Below are positions 9,714 through 24,206 of a stretch of DNA of 45,085 nucleotides, piece after piece (positions within the stretch are counted from its first letter, which is position 1; every line of letters begins with the position of its first letter). The position numbers and the translations under genes were made by a program. The notes below the pieces were generated by a model. The model was not told where the DNA came from, made no database searches, and saw only the letters and a program-made list of their open reading frames with translations. Origin of the DNA: Nonomuraea indica (GTDB taxonomy: Bacteria; Actinomycetota; Actinomycetes; Streptosporangiales; Streptosporangiaceae); the NCBI RefSeq assembly GCF_002850745.1, contig NZ_KZ559470.1, positions 279,460 to 324,544 of the forward strand, given 5' to 3'.

Positions 9714-9828
9714 CAAGCACTCCGGTCCCCCGTCGGAGTGCTGGTGCCGGCGTTCCGGGCCCCCGTCGGAACGCCGATGAAGCGACGCCGGGTGGTTTGC
9801 CCCCGTAACCACCCGGCGTCGCCCTTTT
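9714..9828 (+). ncRNA. 6C-like small RNA with three C-loop hairpins
   Basis: Three perfect hairpins stand in tandem. Hairpin 1 has stem 9716-9724/9734-9742 (AGCACTCCG); hairpin 2 has stem 9749-9757/9767-9775 (GGCGTTCCG); hairpin 3 has a 16-bp stem 9782-9797/9807-9822 and is followed by CCTTTT. Every loop is 9 nt and ends in CCCCCGT. This layout, with C-rich loops on two stems and a Rho-independent terminator, is that of the actinobacterial 6C RNA family. Known 6C RNAs have six or more C per loop; here each loop has five. 6C RNAs are thought to pair with G-rich ribosome-binding regions. It lies in the intergenic region after the DUF3099 gene. Confidence 0.8.
9782..9828 (+). terminator. Intrinsic terminator of the 6C-like sRNA
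   Basis: A perfect 16-bp stem (GCGACGCCGGGTGGTT with its complement), loop TGCCCCCGT, then CCTTTTCC. It serves as third hairpin and terminator, and probably also ends read-through from the DUF3099 gene. Confidence 0.8.
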
Positions 9829-9982
9829 CCGGGGTTGATCCTTCTCGCGGACGATCGTTCCGTCGCCGCGACCCCGTCCGATAGGACTGCTTTCCCGAAA
9901 TCGTTTACCTGCCGGCGCGTGCGAAATTCACAGGAAACTTTCAGGTTCGGACGGGGCTTGACATCGCGAGTTGAACCTGGTG

Positions 9983-10240
9983 TCAGTCTCCTGTCAGAGT
10001 CTGGGCGGTCGCCTCACCCCAGTTGGCCGCCAACGTCTTCAGCCGCGCCACGGCGTCCTGCGGCGCGGTGCCGGCCCCCTCGGCGAGGCCGAGCAGATAG
10101 GCGGTCAGCGGCGCGGCGGGCCGGGCGACGCCGTGCGCCACGTCCTTGGTGAGGTCGAGGATCAGGTCGCGGTCGACGCGGGCCGGGTCGACGCCCAGCT
10201 CCTTGCAGGCCAGTGCGGTCCACTCGTTCAGCACGTTCAT
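9983..10240 (-). CDS. DUF6457 domain protein, MobA partner
   Basis: An 85-aa protein, MNVLNEWTALACKELGVD at the N-terminus, then RDLILDLTKDVAHGVARPAAPLTAYLLGLAEG, which is the DUF6457 pattern found beside (or fused to) MobA in actinomycetes. Its ATG overlaps the mobA stop in an ATGA junction, so translation is coupled. It is small, predicted helical and soluble. The function is unknown; context links it to molybdenum-cofactor assembly or formate dehydrogenase maturation (inference). Confidence 0.75.
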   Translation of the reverse strand: MNVLNEWTALACKELGVDPARVDRDLILDLTKDVAHGVARPAAPLTAYLLGLAEGAGTAPQDAVARLKTLAANWGEATAQTLTGD

Positions 10241-10881
10241 CGGGGTGCCGGCGCGCGCCCGGGGCCGTCGGGGCCCGGGAGGCGCACCTCCTCCTGTCGT
10301 CGGGAAGGGACACGGGACGTGTCCGTGAGTCGGGCGTGGTTCAGGTCGTCCATTGTGTCGCAGTCGAACCAGGCCGGCTCGGGCAGCGGCACCCGGGCCG
10401 CCACGAGCGGGCCGAGCAGGCCGCGCAGCGACCGGCCCCGGTAGCGGCCGAGGGCGTCCCGCAGCGCGTCGGCGTCCCAGACGCCGAGAAGCCACTGCTC
10501 GCGCCCGTCGCCGTCGACGGCCACCGCTCCGCCGGGACGGCCGCAGGCGTCGAGGAGCGCGCCCACGTGGGAGGGGTCGAGGAAGGGCAGGTCCCCGGCC
10601 AGCAGCGCCACCCGCTCCGCCGTGACCTCGCGCAGCCCGGCTCGCAGGGCGGGCACCGGGCCGCCGCCGGGCGGGTCCTCCCGGGTGAACACGACGCCGG
10701 GCAGCTCGCGGGCGGGCCCGACGACCACCACCCGGCCGGCACCGGGCACGGCCGCCGCGACGCGCTCCAGGAGGGTCCGGCCGCCCACGGCCAGCCCCGG
10801 CTTGTCCACCCCGCCCAGCCGTCGCGCCTCTCCCCCGGCCAGGATCACCGCGTCGTACCCGCCGCCGGTTCCGTCACCCAT
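10237..10881 (-). CDS. mobA: Molybdenum cofactor guanylyltransferase (MobA-like NTP transferase)
   Basis: A 214-aa nucleotidyltransferase that would attach GMP to molybdopterin. The signature AVILAGGEARRLGGVDKPGLAVGG is near residues 9-32. The acidic metal-binding segment is ALLAGDLPFL, and GGPVPALRAGL is the family loop. The C-terminal FDCDTMDDLNHAR resembles the MobA DINTPED region. The ATG at 10881 (MGDGTGGGYDAVILAGG) is the best start; upstream frame residues are low-complexity. It overlaps the DUF6457 gene. The divergent region toward the LLM oxidoreductase carries a 40-bp tandem repeat. MoaA lies on the other side of the biosynthetic cluster. Confidence 0.85.
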   Translation of the reverse strand: MGDGTGGGYDAVILAGGEARRLGGVDKPGLAVGGRTLLERVAAAVPGAGRVVVVGPARELPGVVFTREDPPGGGPVPALRAGLREVTAERVALLAGDLPFLDPSHVGALLDACGRPGGAVAVDGDGREQWLLGVWDADALRDALGRYRGRSLRGLLGPLVAARVPLPEPAWFDCDTMDDLNHARLTDTSRVPSRRQEEVRLPGPDGPGRAPAPR

Positions 10882-10910
10882 GCCCCCACCGTACGCACAA
10901 CCCGCCCACG

Positions 10911-10990
10911 CCGTACGCCCAACCCGCGCGTACCGTCCGCCCACCCCGCGCCGTACGCCCAACCCGCGCATACCGTCCGCCCACCCCACG
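10911..10990. repeat. 40-bp direct tandem repeat in the mobA/LLM divergent region
   Basis: Two adjacent 40-bp units differ at only two positions, and a diverged partial third unit precedes them. Each contains CCGTACGCCCAACCCGCGC and ACCGTCCGCCCACC. The repeat lies between the divergent mobA and LLM oxidoreductase genes, so it could carry regulatory sites, but it may be simple slippage. Confidence 0.8.
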
Positions 10991-11074
10991 CGCCGTACGT
11001 GGGGCTGGTGCCGGGGCGGGTTGTGCGGGACAGTGTCGTTCAAGATCGGTGTTTCCTGGTTCGAGGAGGCTGCG

Positions 11075-12127
11075 GTGCGGCTGGGGTTCAGCATCGGGAC
11101 GTTGGGGCCGGTGGCGGCCGGGCACGAGGCGCAGCTCCGGCTGGTGCGGGAGGCCGAGCGGCTGGGGTTCGACTCGGTGTGGGCGTCGGAGGGCTACGGG
11201 GTGGATCCGGCCGCGACGCTGGCGTGGCTGGCGGCGGGCACCGAGCGCATCGGGCTGGGCAGCGGGGTGCTGCAGGTGTCCGCGCGGGCGGCGGTGGCGG
11301 CGGCGATGTCGGCCGCGACGATCGACCGGCTGTCGGGCGGCCGCTTCCTGCTGGGGCTCGGGGCCTCCGGCCCGCAGGTGGCCGAGGGCTGGCACGGGCG
11401 ACGCTACGAGCGCCCGCTGGCGCACCTGCGGGACTACGTCGCGGTGGTGCGCACGGCGCTGGAGGGACGGCCGGTGGCGCACGACGGGCCCGAGATCACG
11501 CTGCCGTTGCCCGGCGGTGAGGGCAAGGCGCTGACGATGACGGTGGGGCCGGTCCGGCGGCCGTTGCCGGTGCACCTGGCCGCGATGGGGCCGAAGGCGG
11601 TGGAGCTCGCCGGGGAGGTGGCCGACGGGTGGCTGCCCATCCACTTCCCGCCGGAGCACGTGGCGGAGATGTCGGCGCGGCTGGCGGCGGGCGCGGCCCG
11701 CGCGGGGCGTCCGGCGGCCGAGGTGGAGGTGTCGCCGATGGTGATGGCCATGGTGGACGACGACCCCGACTACGCGCGGGACATGGTACGGCCGATGCTG
11801 GCGCTGTACGTGGGCGGGATGGGCAGCCGGGGGGTGAACTTCTACAACCGGCTGGCCGTCCGGCTCGGGTTCTCCGCCGCCGCCGAGCGGGCGCAGTCCG
11901 CGTACTTCGAGGGCGGGCTGGGAGCGGCCATGGAGGAGCTGCCGGACGAGTTGGTGGACGCGTTGTGCCTGTGCGGGGATCCGGGCCGGGTGCGGGAGCG
12001 GCTGGCCGCGTACCGGAAGGCGGGGGCGACGCGGCTGATCGTCGGCCTGAACGCGCCGACGGTGGAGGACCGGCTGGAGCAACTGGCGTGGCTGGCGGAG
12101 CTCAAGGACGGGACGGACGGGGGCTGA
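11075..12127 (+). CDS. LLM-class (F420- or FMN-dependent) oxidoreductase
   Basis: A luciferase-like TIM-barrel protein of 350 aa. The order GFSIGTLGPVA, ERLGFDSVWASEGYGVD, ERIGLGSGVLQVSARA, TIDRLSGGRFLLGLGASGPQVAEGW, PVHLAAMGPKAVELAGEVADGWLPIHF is the standard actinobacterial F420-dependent LLM pattern. The GTG at 11075 follows GAGGAGG, so the long open frame upstream is not used. The reaction is unknown. It is convergent with the MFS exporter at the edge of the NRPS-PKS cluster, so a tailoring role is conceivable but not supported beyond proximity. Confidence 0.88.
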   Translation: MRLGFSIGTLGPVAAGHEAQLRLVREAERLGFDSVWASEGYGVDPAATLAWLAAGTERIGLGSGVLQVSARAAVAAAMSAATIDRLSGGRFLLGLGASGPQVAEGWHGRRYERPLAHLRDYVAVVRTALEGRPVAHDGPEITLPLPGGEGKALTMTVGPVRRPLPVHLAAMGPKAVELAGEVADGWLPIHFPPEHVAEMSARLAAGAARAGRPAAEVEVSPMVMAMVDDDPDYARDMVRPMLALYVGGMGSRGVNFYNRLAVRLGFSAAAERAQSAYFEGGLGAAMEELPDELVDALCLCGDPGRVRERLAAYRKAGATRLIVGLNAPTVEDRLEQLAWLAELKDGTDGG

Positions 12128-12144
12128 GCCTCCCGACGGCCGGA

Positions 12145-12166
12145 CCGGCCCCGTGCGCGGGGCCGG
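12145..12166. terminator. Candidate bidirectional terminator
   Basis: An 8-bp G/C stem CCGGCCCC...GGGGCCGG with a 6-nt loop sits between the convergent LLM oxidoreductase and MFS genes. No T-run follows on either strand, so it would act as a GC-rich actinomycete-type terminator at best. Confidence 0.4.
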
Positions 12167-12215
12167 ACGGGCCCGGCCCCGCGCGCTGCGTCACGGCCGG
12201 GCCCGTCCGTCCTCG

Positions 12216-13505
12216 TCAGGCGCTGATGGGCGCCTCGGGGATGGCGCGCATCCTCGGGATGGGCGACAGCGCGAGCACGGCGATGGGGACCAGGGCGCCG
12301 ACGAGGGCGGCGACGAGCACGACGGGGCGCATGCCGAACGCCTCCCCGAGGAGTCCCGCGGCGAGGGCGCCGAGCGGCGCGGGGACGAGCCCCATGGCCC
12401 AGATGGTGGCGATGACGCGTCCGGTCAGCTCCCGGGGGGTCGCCGTCTGCAGGACGGTGATGTTGTTGACGACGAAGACCTGGGTGCACAGGCCGACGAG
12501 AAGCTGGGAGACGACCAGCATGGCCACGGCGAGCCAGACGGGACCGCCGGCCAGCGGCACGAGGATCAGGGCGCTGTTGCCGACGACGGTGGACCACAGC
12601 ATGGTGGGGCCGGGACCGAAGCGGTTCATGGCGCGGATGGACAGCCAGGCGCCGATGACGGCGCCGACGCCGCCCACGGCGAGCACGCCGCCGACCCAGG
12701 TGGCGGGGAGGTCCACCCCGTCCACGAGGTACGGGATGTACAGGGTCTGCAGGATGCCGATGTCGAAGAAGGAGTAGACGGCGCTGGCGATGGCGAGGGG
12801 GCGGATGAGCGGCTGGCCCATGACCCAGCCGAGCCCGTGGCGGATGGCGGTCAGCATGCCGGCGCCGCCGTCGGGCGCCGGAGGCTCCTCGCGCTTGCGG
12901 ATGGTGAGGAGGGCGACGGCGGAGGCGATGTAGCTGGCGACGTCCACGAGGATGACGAGCGGGGCGGAGCGGGCGGCGATCAGCAGGCCGGCGAGGCTGG
13001 GCCCGGCCGCCTTGGAGATGGAGTCGCTGAGCTGCAGGTGGCTGTTGCCCTGCCCGAGGTGCTCGGGCGCGACGAGCGTCGGCAGGTAGGAGCGGTAGGC
13101 GATCTCGAACAGCACCCCGAAGACGCCCATGACGAAGACGACGACGTACAGCCACCAGAGGGTGAGGACGTCCAGGAGGAAGAACACCGGGACGGTGGCG
13201 AGCATGAGGGCGCGGACGCCGTCGCTGACGATGAGCACCGGCCGCCGGCGCATCCGGTCGACCCAGACGCCGACGACGAGGAAGAGGACCATCGGCAGCC
13301 GCGCGAGGGCGCCGAGGATGCCCATCTCGGCGACCGAGGCGCCCAGCATGAGGAACGCGACGACGGGCATGGCCAGCACGGTCACCTGAGAGCCGACGAG
13401 CGACAGGCTCTGCCCCGCCCACAGCTTGAGGAAGTCGTGGTTCTTCGTCAGCGTGGCGGGCTCCGCGGCGGGGTGGGTGCTGGGGTCAGTGCTGGGTGAG
13501 GCCAT
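12216..13505 (-). CDS. MFS exporter, probably for the NRPS-PKS product
   Basis: A 429-aa protein with about 12 hydrophobic helices. The N-terminal KNHDFLKLWAGQSLSLVGSQVTVLAMPVVAF and the loop VDRMRRRPVLIVSDGVRAL are typical of the MFS_3/EntS-like group, which includes macrolide and siderophore exporters. The second half carries NNITVLQTATPRELTGRVIA. It starts at an ATG that overlaps the last 20 nt of the terminal NRPS gene, with GAGGAA upstream, so it belongs to the same operon and is its last gene. This position supports export of, or self-resistance to, the assembly-line product. Confidence 0.9.
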   Translation of the reverse strand: MASPSTDPSTHPAAEPATLTKNHDFLKLWAGQSLSLVGSQVTVLAMPVVAFLMLGASVAEMGILGALARLPMVLFLVVGVWVDRMRRRPVLIVSDGVRALMLATVPVFFLLDVLTLWWLYVVVFVMGVFGVLFEIAYRSYLPTLVAPEHLGQGNSHLQLSDSISKAAGPSLAGLLIAARSAPLVILVDVASYIASAVALLTIRKREEPPAPDGGAGMLTAIRHGLGWVMGQPLIRPLAIASAVYSFFDIGILQTLYIPYLVDGVDLPATWVGGVLAVGGVGAVIGAWLSIRAMNRFGPGPTMLWSTVVGNSALILVPLAGGPVWLAVAMLVVSQLLVGLCTQVFVVNNITVLQTATPRELTGRVIATIWAMGLVPAPLGALAAGLLGEAFGMRPVVLVAALVGALVPIAVLALSPIPRMRAIPEAPISA

Positions 13506-16500
13506 GGTCAGTGTGCTTCCTCAGCTCGGCGGCGGCGTGGGCGACGCGGGGTTCGTACATGACGGTGAAGCGTTCGCCGTGGATGGGCGAGATGTGCAGG
13601 TTTCCGGTGGCGACGGCGCGCCATCCCATGTCGTCGGGCGGCGCCCCCTCGGTGGTGGGTGAGAACAGCAGCAGGTCGCCGTCGTAGGGGTCGTGGCGGT
13701 AGTGGCCGACGGCGTGCGCGTTGGCGCGGAAGACGTCCACGAAGCGGCGGGCCTGGTTGAGGTCGGCCGTGTCGGGCTGGAGCGTGTCGGCGCGCGCGGC
13801 CGCGTCGATGACGGCGAGCAGCCGCTGCTCGGGGTCCATCCGGTGCAGGTCGTCGAGGTCCACCTGGACCCGGCCGCCGGCGAGGGCGTGGGTGAGCAGG
13901 ACGGCGTCGTCCTCCAGCGAGGCGCGCAGCACCGGCTCGTCGGCGTCGGAGTAGAAGAGGACGACGAGAGGGACCTGGTGGCCGAGGCCGCGCAGGCGGC
14001 GGGCGACCTCCAGGGCGATGTTGCCGCCGATGCAGTAGCCGCCGAGGACGTACGGGCCGTGCGGGCGGGTGGCGAGGAGGTGCGCGGTGTAGTCGTCGAC
14101 CATGTCGGCGAGGGTGGCGTGCGGTTCCTCCCCGGGTGCGAGCCCGGCGGCCTGGACGGCGTAGACGGGCTGGTCCGCGCCGAGATGGCGGGTGAGGGGG
14201 AGGTAGCGGAAGACCTGGCCGCCGAGGGCGTGGAAGAGGAAGACCGGAGGGCGGTTGCCGTGCGGGTTGAGGGGGACGATCCGCTGGGGCGGGGCGTCGT
14301 TGTCGTCGGGACGGCGCAGCTCGGCGGCGAGCCTGGCGACGGTGGGGGCGGTCAGGACGGTGGACAGGGGGACGGTGCGGCCGAGCTCCTTGCGCAGGCG
14401 CATGGTGAGGCGCAGGGCGAGCAAGGAGTGGCCGCCGAGGGCGAAGAAGTCGTCGTGGACGCCGACGGCGTCGACGCCGAGGGTGTCCTCCCAGAGGGTG
14501 GCCAGGCGGGCCTCGAAGGGGTCGCGGGGCGGAAGGTAGGGGGCGCGGCCGGCGGCGGTGTCGGGTACGGGCAGCGCGGCGCGGTCGAGCTTGCCGTTCG
14601 CGGTGACGGGCAGGGCGTCCAGGGTGATCCAGAAGGCGGGGATCATGTGGTCGGGCAGCTGCGTGCGCAACCGGGCGGCCAGGGCGTCGGTGTCGGGCGG
14701 CTCGACGCCTTCGGGGACGACATACGCGGCGAGGCGCTGGTCGTGGAGGGTGACGACGGCCGCGCGGACGCCGGGCTGGGCCAGCAGGTGGGTCTCGATC
14801 TCACCGAGCTCGACGCGCTGGCCGCGGATCTTCACCTGGAAGTCCGACCTGCCGAGGTAGTGCACCTGGCCGTCCGGCAGCCGGCGGGCGAGGTCGCCGG
14901 TGCGGTAGAGGCGGCTGCCGGGCGGGCCGTACGGGTCGGGGACGAACCGTTCGGCGGTCAGGCCGGGGCGGCCGATGTAGCCGCGGGCGAGCTGGACGCC
15001 GCCGAGGCAGAGTTCGCCGGGAGTGCCGATGGGGACGCGGTGCCCGGCGGGGTCGAGAATCTCCAGGCGGGTGTTGGCGATGGCGTGACCGATCGGGATG
15101 ACGCTCTCGCCGGGGGCGCAGGGGTGCCAGGTGACGTCGACGGCGGCTTCGGTCGGCCCGTACAGGTTGTGGAGCTCGGCGGCGGGGAGCCGGTCGTGGA
15201 AGCGCTGGGCGAGGTCGGGGGCGAGCGCCTCGCCGGAGCAGATGACACGGAGGGGGCCGTCCGGCAGGTCGGTCTCGTCGAGGAAGACGTCGAGCATGGA
15301 GGGGACGAAGTGGAGGGTGGTGATCCGCCGGCCGGAGATGAGGGCGGCGAGGTGACCGCTGTCCCGGTGGCTGTCCGGCGGGGCGACGACGAGCCGCGCT
15401 CCGGTGATGAGGGGCCAGAACAGCTCCCACACGGACACGTCGAAGGAGAACGGCGTCTTGTGCAGGACGCGGTCGTCGGGGGTGAGGCCGAAGGTGTCCT
15501 GCATCCAGTGCAGCCGGTTGGCGATGGCGCGATGGGAGACCGCGACCCCCTTCGGCCGGCCCGTCGACCCCGAGGTGAAGATGACGTACGCCAGGCTGTC
15601 GGGATGCACCGCCACGTCCGGCGGCCCCACGTCCTCCGCTCCGGACGCGGCGCTCGCGTCGGCGTCGGCGTCGGTGTCGGTCTGGGTGTCGGCGCGGTGG
15701 ACGGTGATGCCGGGGGGCAGCAGGTGGGCGGTGGCGGCGTCGGCGAGCGCCGCGCGGGCGCCCGCCGCGTCGAGCATGTAGGCCAGCCGGTCGGGCGGCA
15801 GGGCGGGTTCGAGGGGCAGGTAGGCGGCGCCGGCGCCGAGGATGCCGAGCAGGGCGGGCAGCAGGTCCGGGCCGCGGTCCAGGCAGACCCCGACGACGTC
15901 GCCGGGGCGCGTGCCGGTGGCCCGCAGCCGGGCGGCGAGGACGCGGGCGCGGGCGGTGAGCTGCCGGTAGGTGAGCCAGGTTCCGTCGAAGCAGACGGCG
16001 GGCGCGTCGGGGCTGCGATCGGCCTGCTCGGCGATGAGCCCGTGCAGGGTGGCGGCCGGGTAGGGGCGGACGGTGTCGTTCCAGCGGTCGATGGCGGCGC
16101 TGTCGTCCACCAGGTACGCGGCGCTGGGGCGGGGGTCCGTGTCCGGGGCCGCGGCCTGGTTCAGGGCGGTGAGGTAGTGGTCGGCGACCTGGCGGAGCTG
16201 GCCGGCGGCGAACTGGGTGCGGTCGTAGGTGAGGGTGAGGTCGAAACCGCCGTGGTGGCGTGAGCGGGTGAAGCCGGTGGTGAGGGGCAGGTCGGTCTGC
16301 TCGAAGAAGTCCTGGTCGACGATGTCGACACCGGGCATGCCCTGGTAGACGTGGAAGTCGCGGTAGTCGAACAGGACGTCGAGCAGGGGTGAGCGGCCGG
16401 CGGCGCGCTGGATCTCGAACAGCGGGTACTGCCGGTGCGGCAGGAGGGCCACCTCGGCGTCGAAGACCCGGCGGACGAGCGCGGCCCAGGTGGGCACGGC

Positions 16501-17426
16501 GGTGTCGACCCGCAGGGGGACGGTGTTGAGGAACAGGCCGAGGACGTCCGCGCCGGCCTCGCTCTCGGGGCGGCTGTGGGTGACCAGCCCGGTCATGACC
16601 TCGGTGTCGCCCGACAGGAGGGCGACGACGCGCAGGTGGGCGGCGAGCAGCACGGTGCGCAGCGGCACGGCGAGCTCGCGCGCCGTCCGCCGCAGCCGTT
16701 CGAGGAGATCGGGGTCGAGGGGCCGGCGCAGGACCTCGACGGTGCGTTCCCGCCCCGGGGTGTCGGGCTCGGCCGGGCGGGGGATGCGCGTGTCGGGGGC
16801 GTCCGCGACCTGGTCCCGCCAGAAGCGCTGCGCGTCGGGCGAGGCGACGGCGGCGCGCTCGGCGGCGACGAGGTCGCGGAAGGCGGCCGGCGGCGGGGTG
16901 GCGGGCAGCGGGTCGTGCCGCGTGTGGGCGTGGTAGCGGCGGAACAGCTCGGTGATGAGGGCGGCGACGCTCCAGCCGTCCAGGATGGCGTGGTGGAAGC
17001 TGAGGCTGAAGGCGAACTGCTCGCCGGGCAGCAGGTGCACGTGGGTGCGGGCCAGGGGCGGGCTCGCCCAGTCGAAGGGGCGGCGCTTCTCCTCCTCGGC
17101 CCAGGCGCGGATGCGGTCGCGGGGGCTGGGGTCGGCCGTGAGGTCGGTGACCTCCAGCGGGATGGCGGCGGCCCGGTGGACGAGCTGGAGGGGCTCGCTG
17201 AAGCCGGTCAGGTCGAACGAGGTGCGCAGGACGGGATGCCGGGCGGTGACCTCGGCGAGTGCGGCGGTGAGGGCGTCAGGGTCGAGGCGGCCGCGCAGCG
17301 TGATGGTGGTCAGGTCGTGGTAGGTGGGCGCGTCGGGCTCGTAGGCGCTGTGGTAGAGCATTCCCGCCTGGAGCGCGGCGAGGGGGTAGGCGTCCTCCAG
17401 ACCGTGCGCCGTCTGGGTGGTGAGGG

Positions 17427-17430
<4 letters not shown>
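13486..17430 (-). CDS. NRPS, terminal module C-A(Ser)-T-TE
   Basis: A protein of 1314 aa. Order: condensation (about 10-440, [10 protein letters not shown]), adenylation (about 460-970), carrier ([14 protein letters not shown]) and thioesterase (about 1065-1305). Read against GrsA positions the A-domain pocket is D-V-W-H-I-S-L-V-D(-K), essentially the serine code. The C domain opens [15 protein letters not shown], a type often fed by GGDSI carriers or D-residues. The TE has GGYCIGG where GxSxG is usual, so Cys1133 is the likely nucleophile, with His1284 (HGERF) as base. The ATG start overlaps the stop of the upstream NRPS gene in ATGA. A 216-bp stretch is identical to the second A domain of the upstream protein. 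It is the last assembly-line enzyme and should release the product. Confidence 0.93.
15409..15624. repeat. 216-bp block identical to 18639-18854 (Ser A domains)
   Basis: These bases, covering the A3 to A4 part of the terminal Ser adenylation domain, are identical base for base to 18639-18854 in the preceding NRPS. Third positions also match, which implies recent gene conversion or duplication. Confidence 0.9.

Positions 17431-24202
<6,772 letters not shown>

Positions 24203-24206
<4 letters not shown>

Noticed and set aside
10622..11074. N-terminal extension of the LLM oxidoreductase
   Set aside because: It overlaps mobA antisense and low-complexity repeats; GTG 11075 has GAGGAGG and matches family N-termini.
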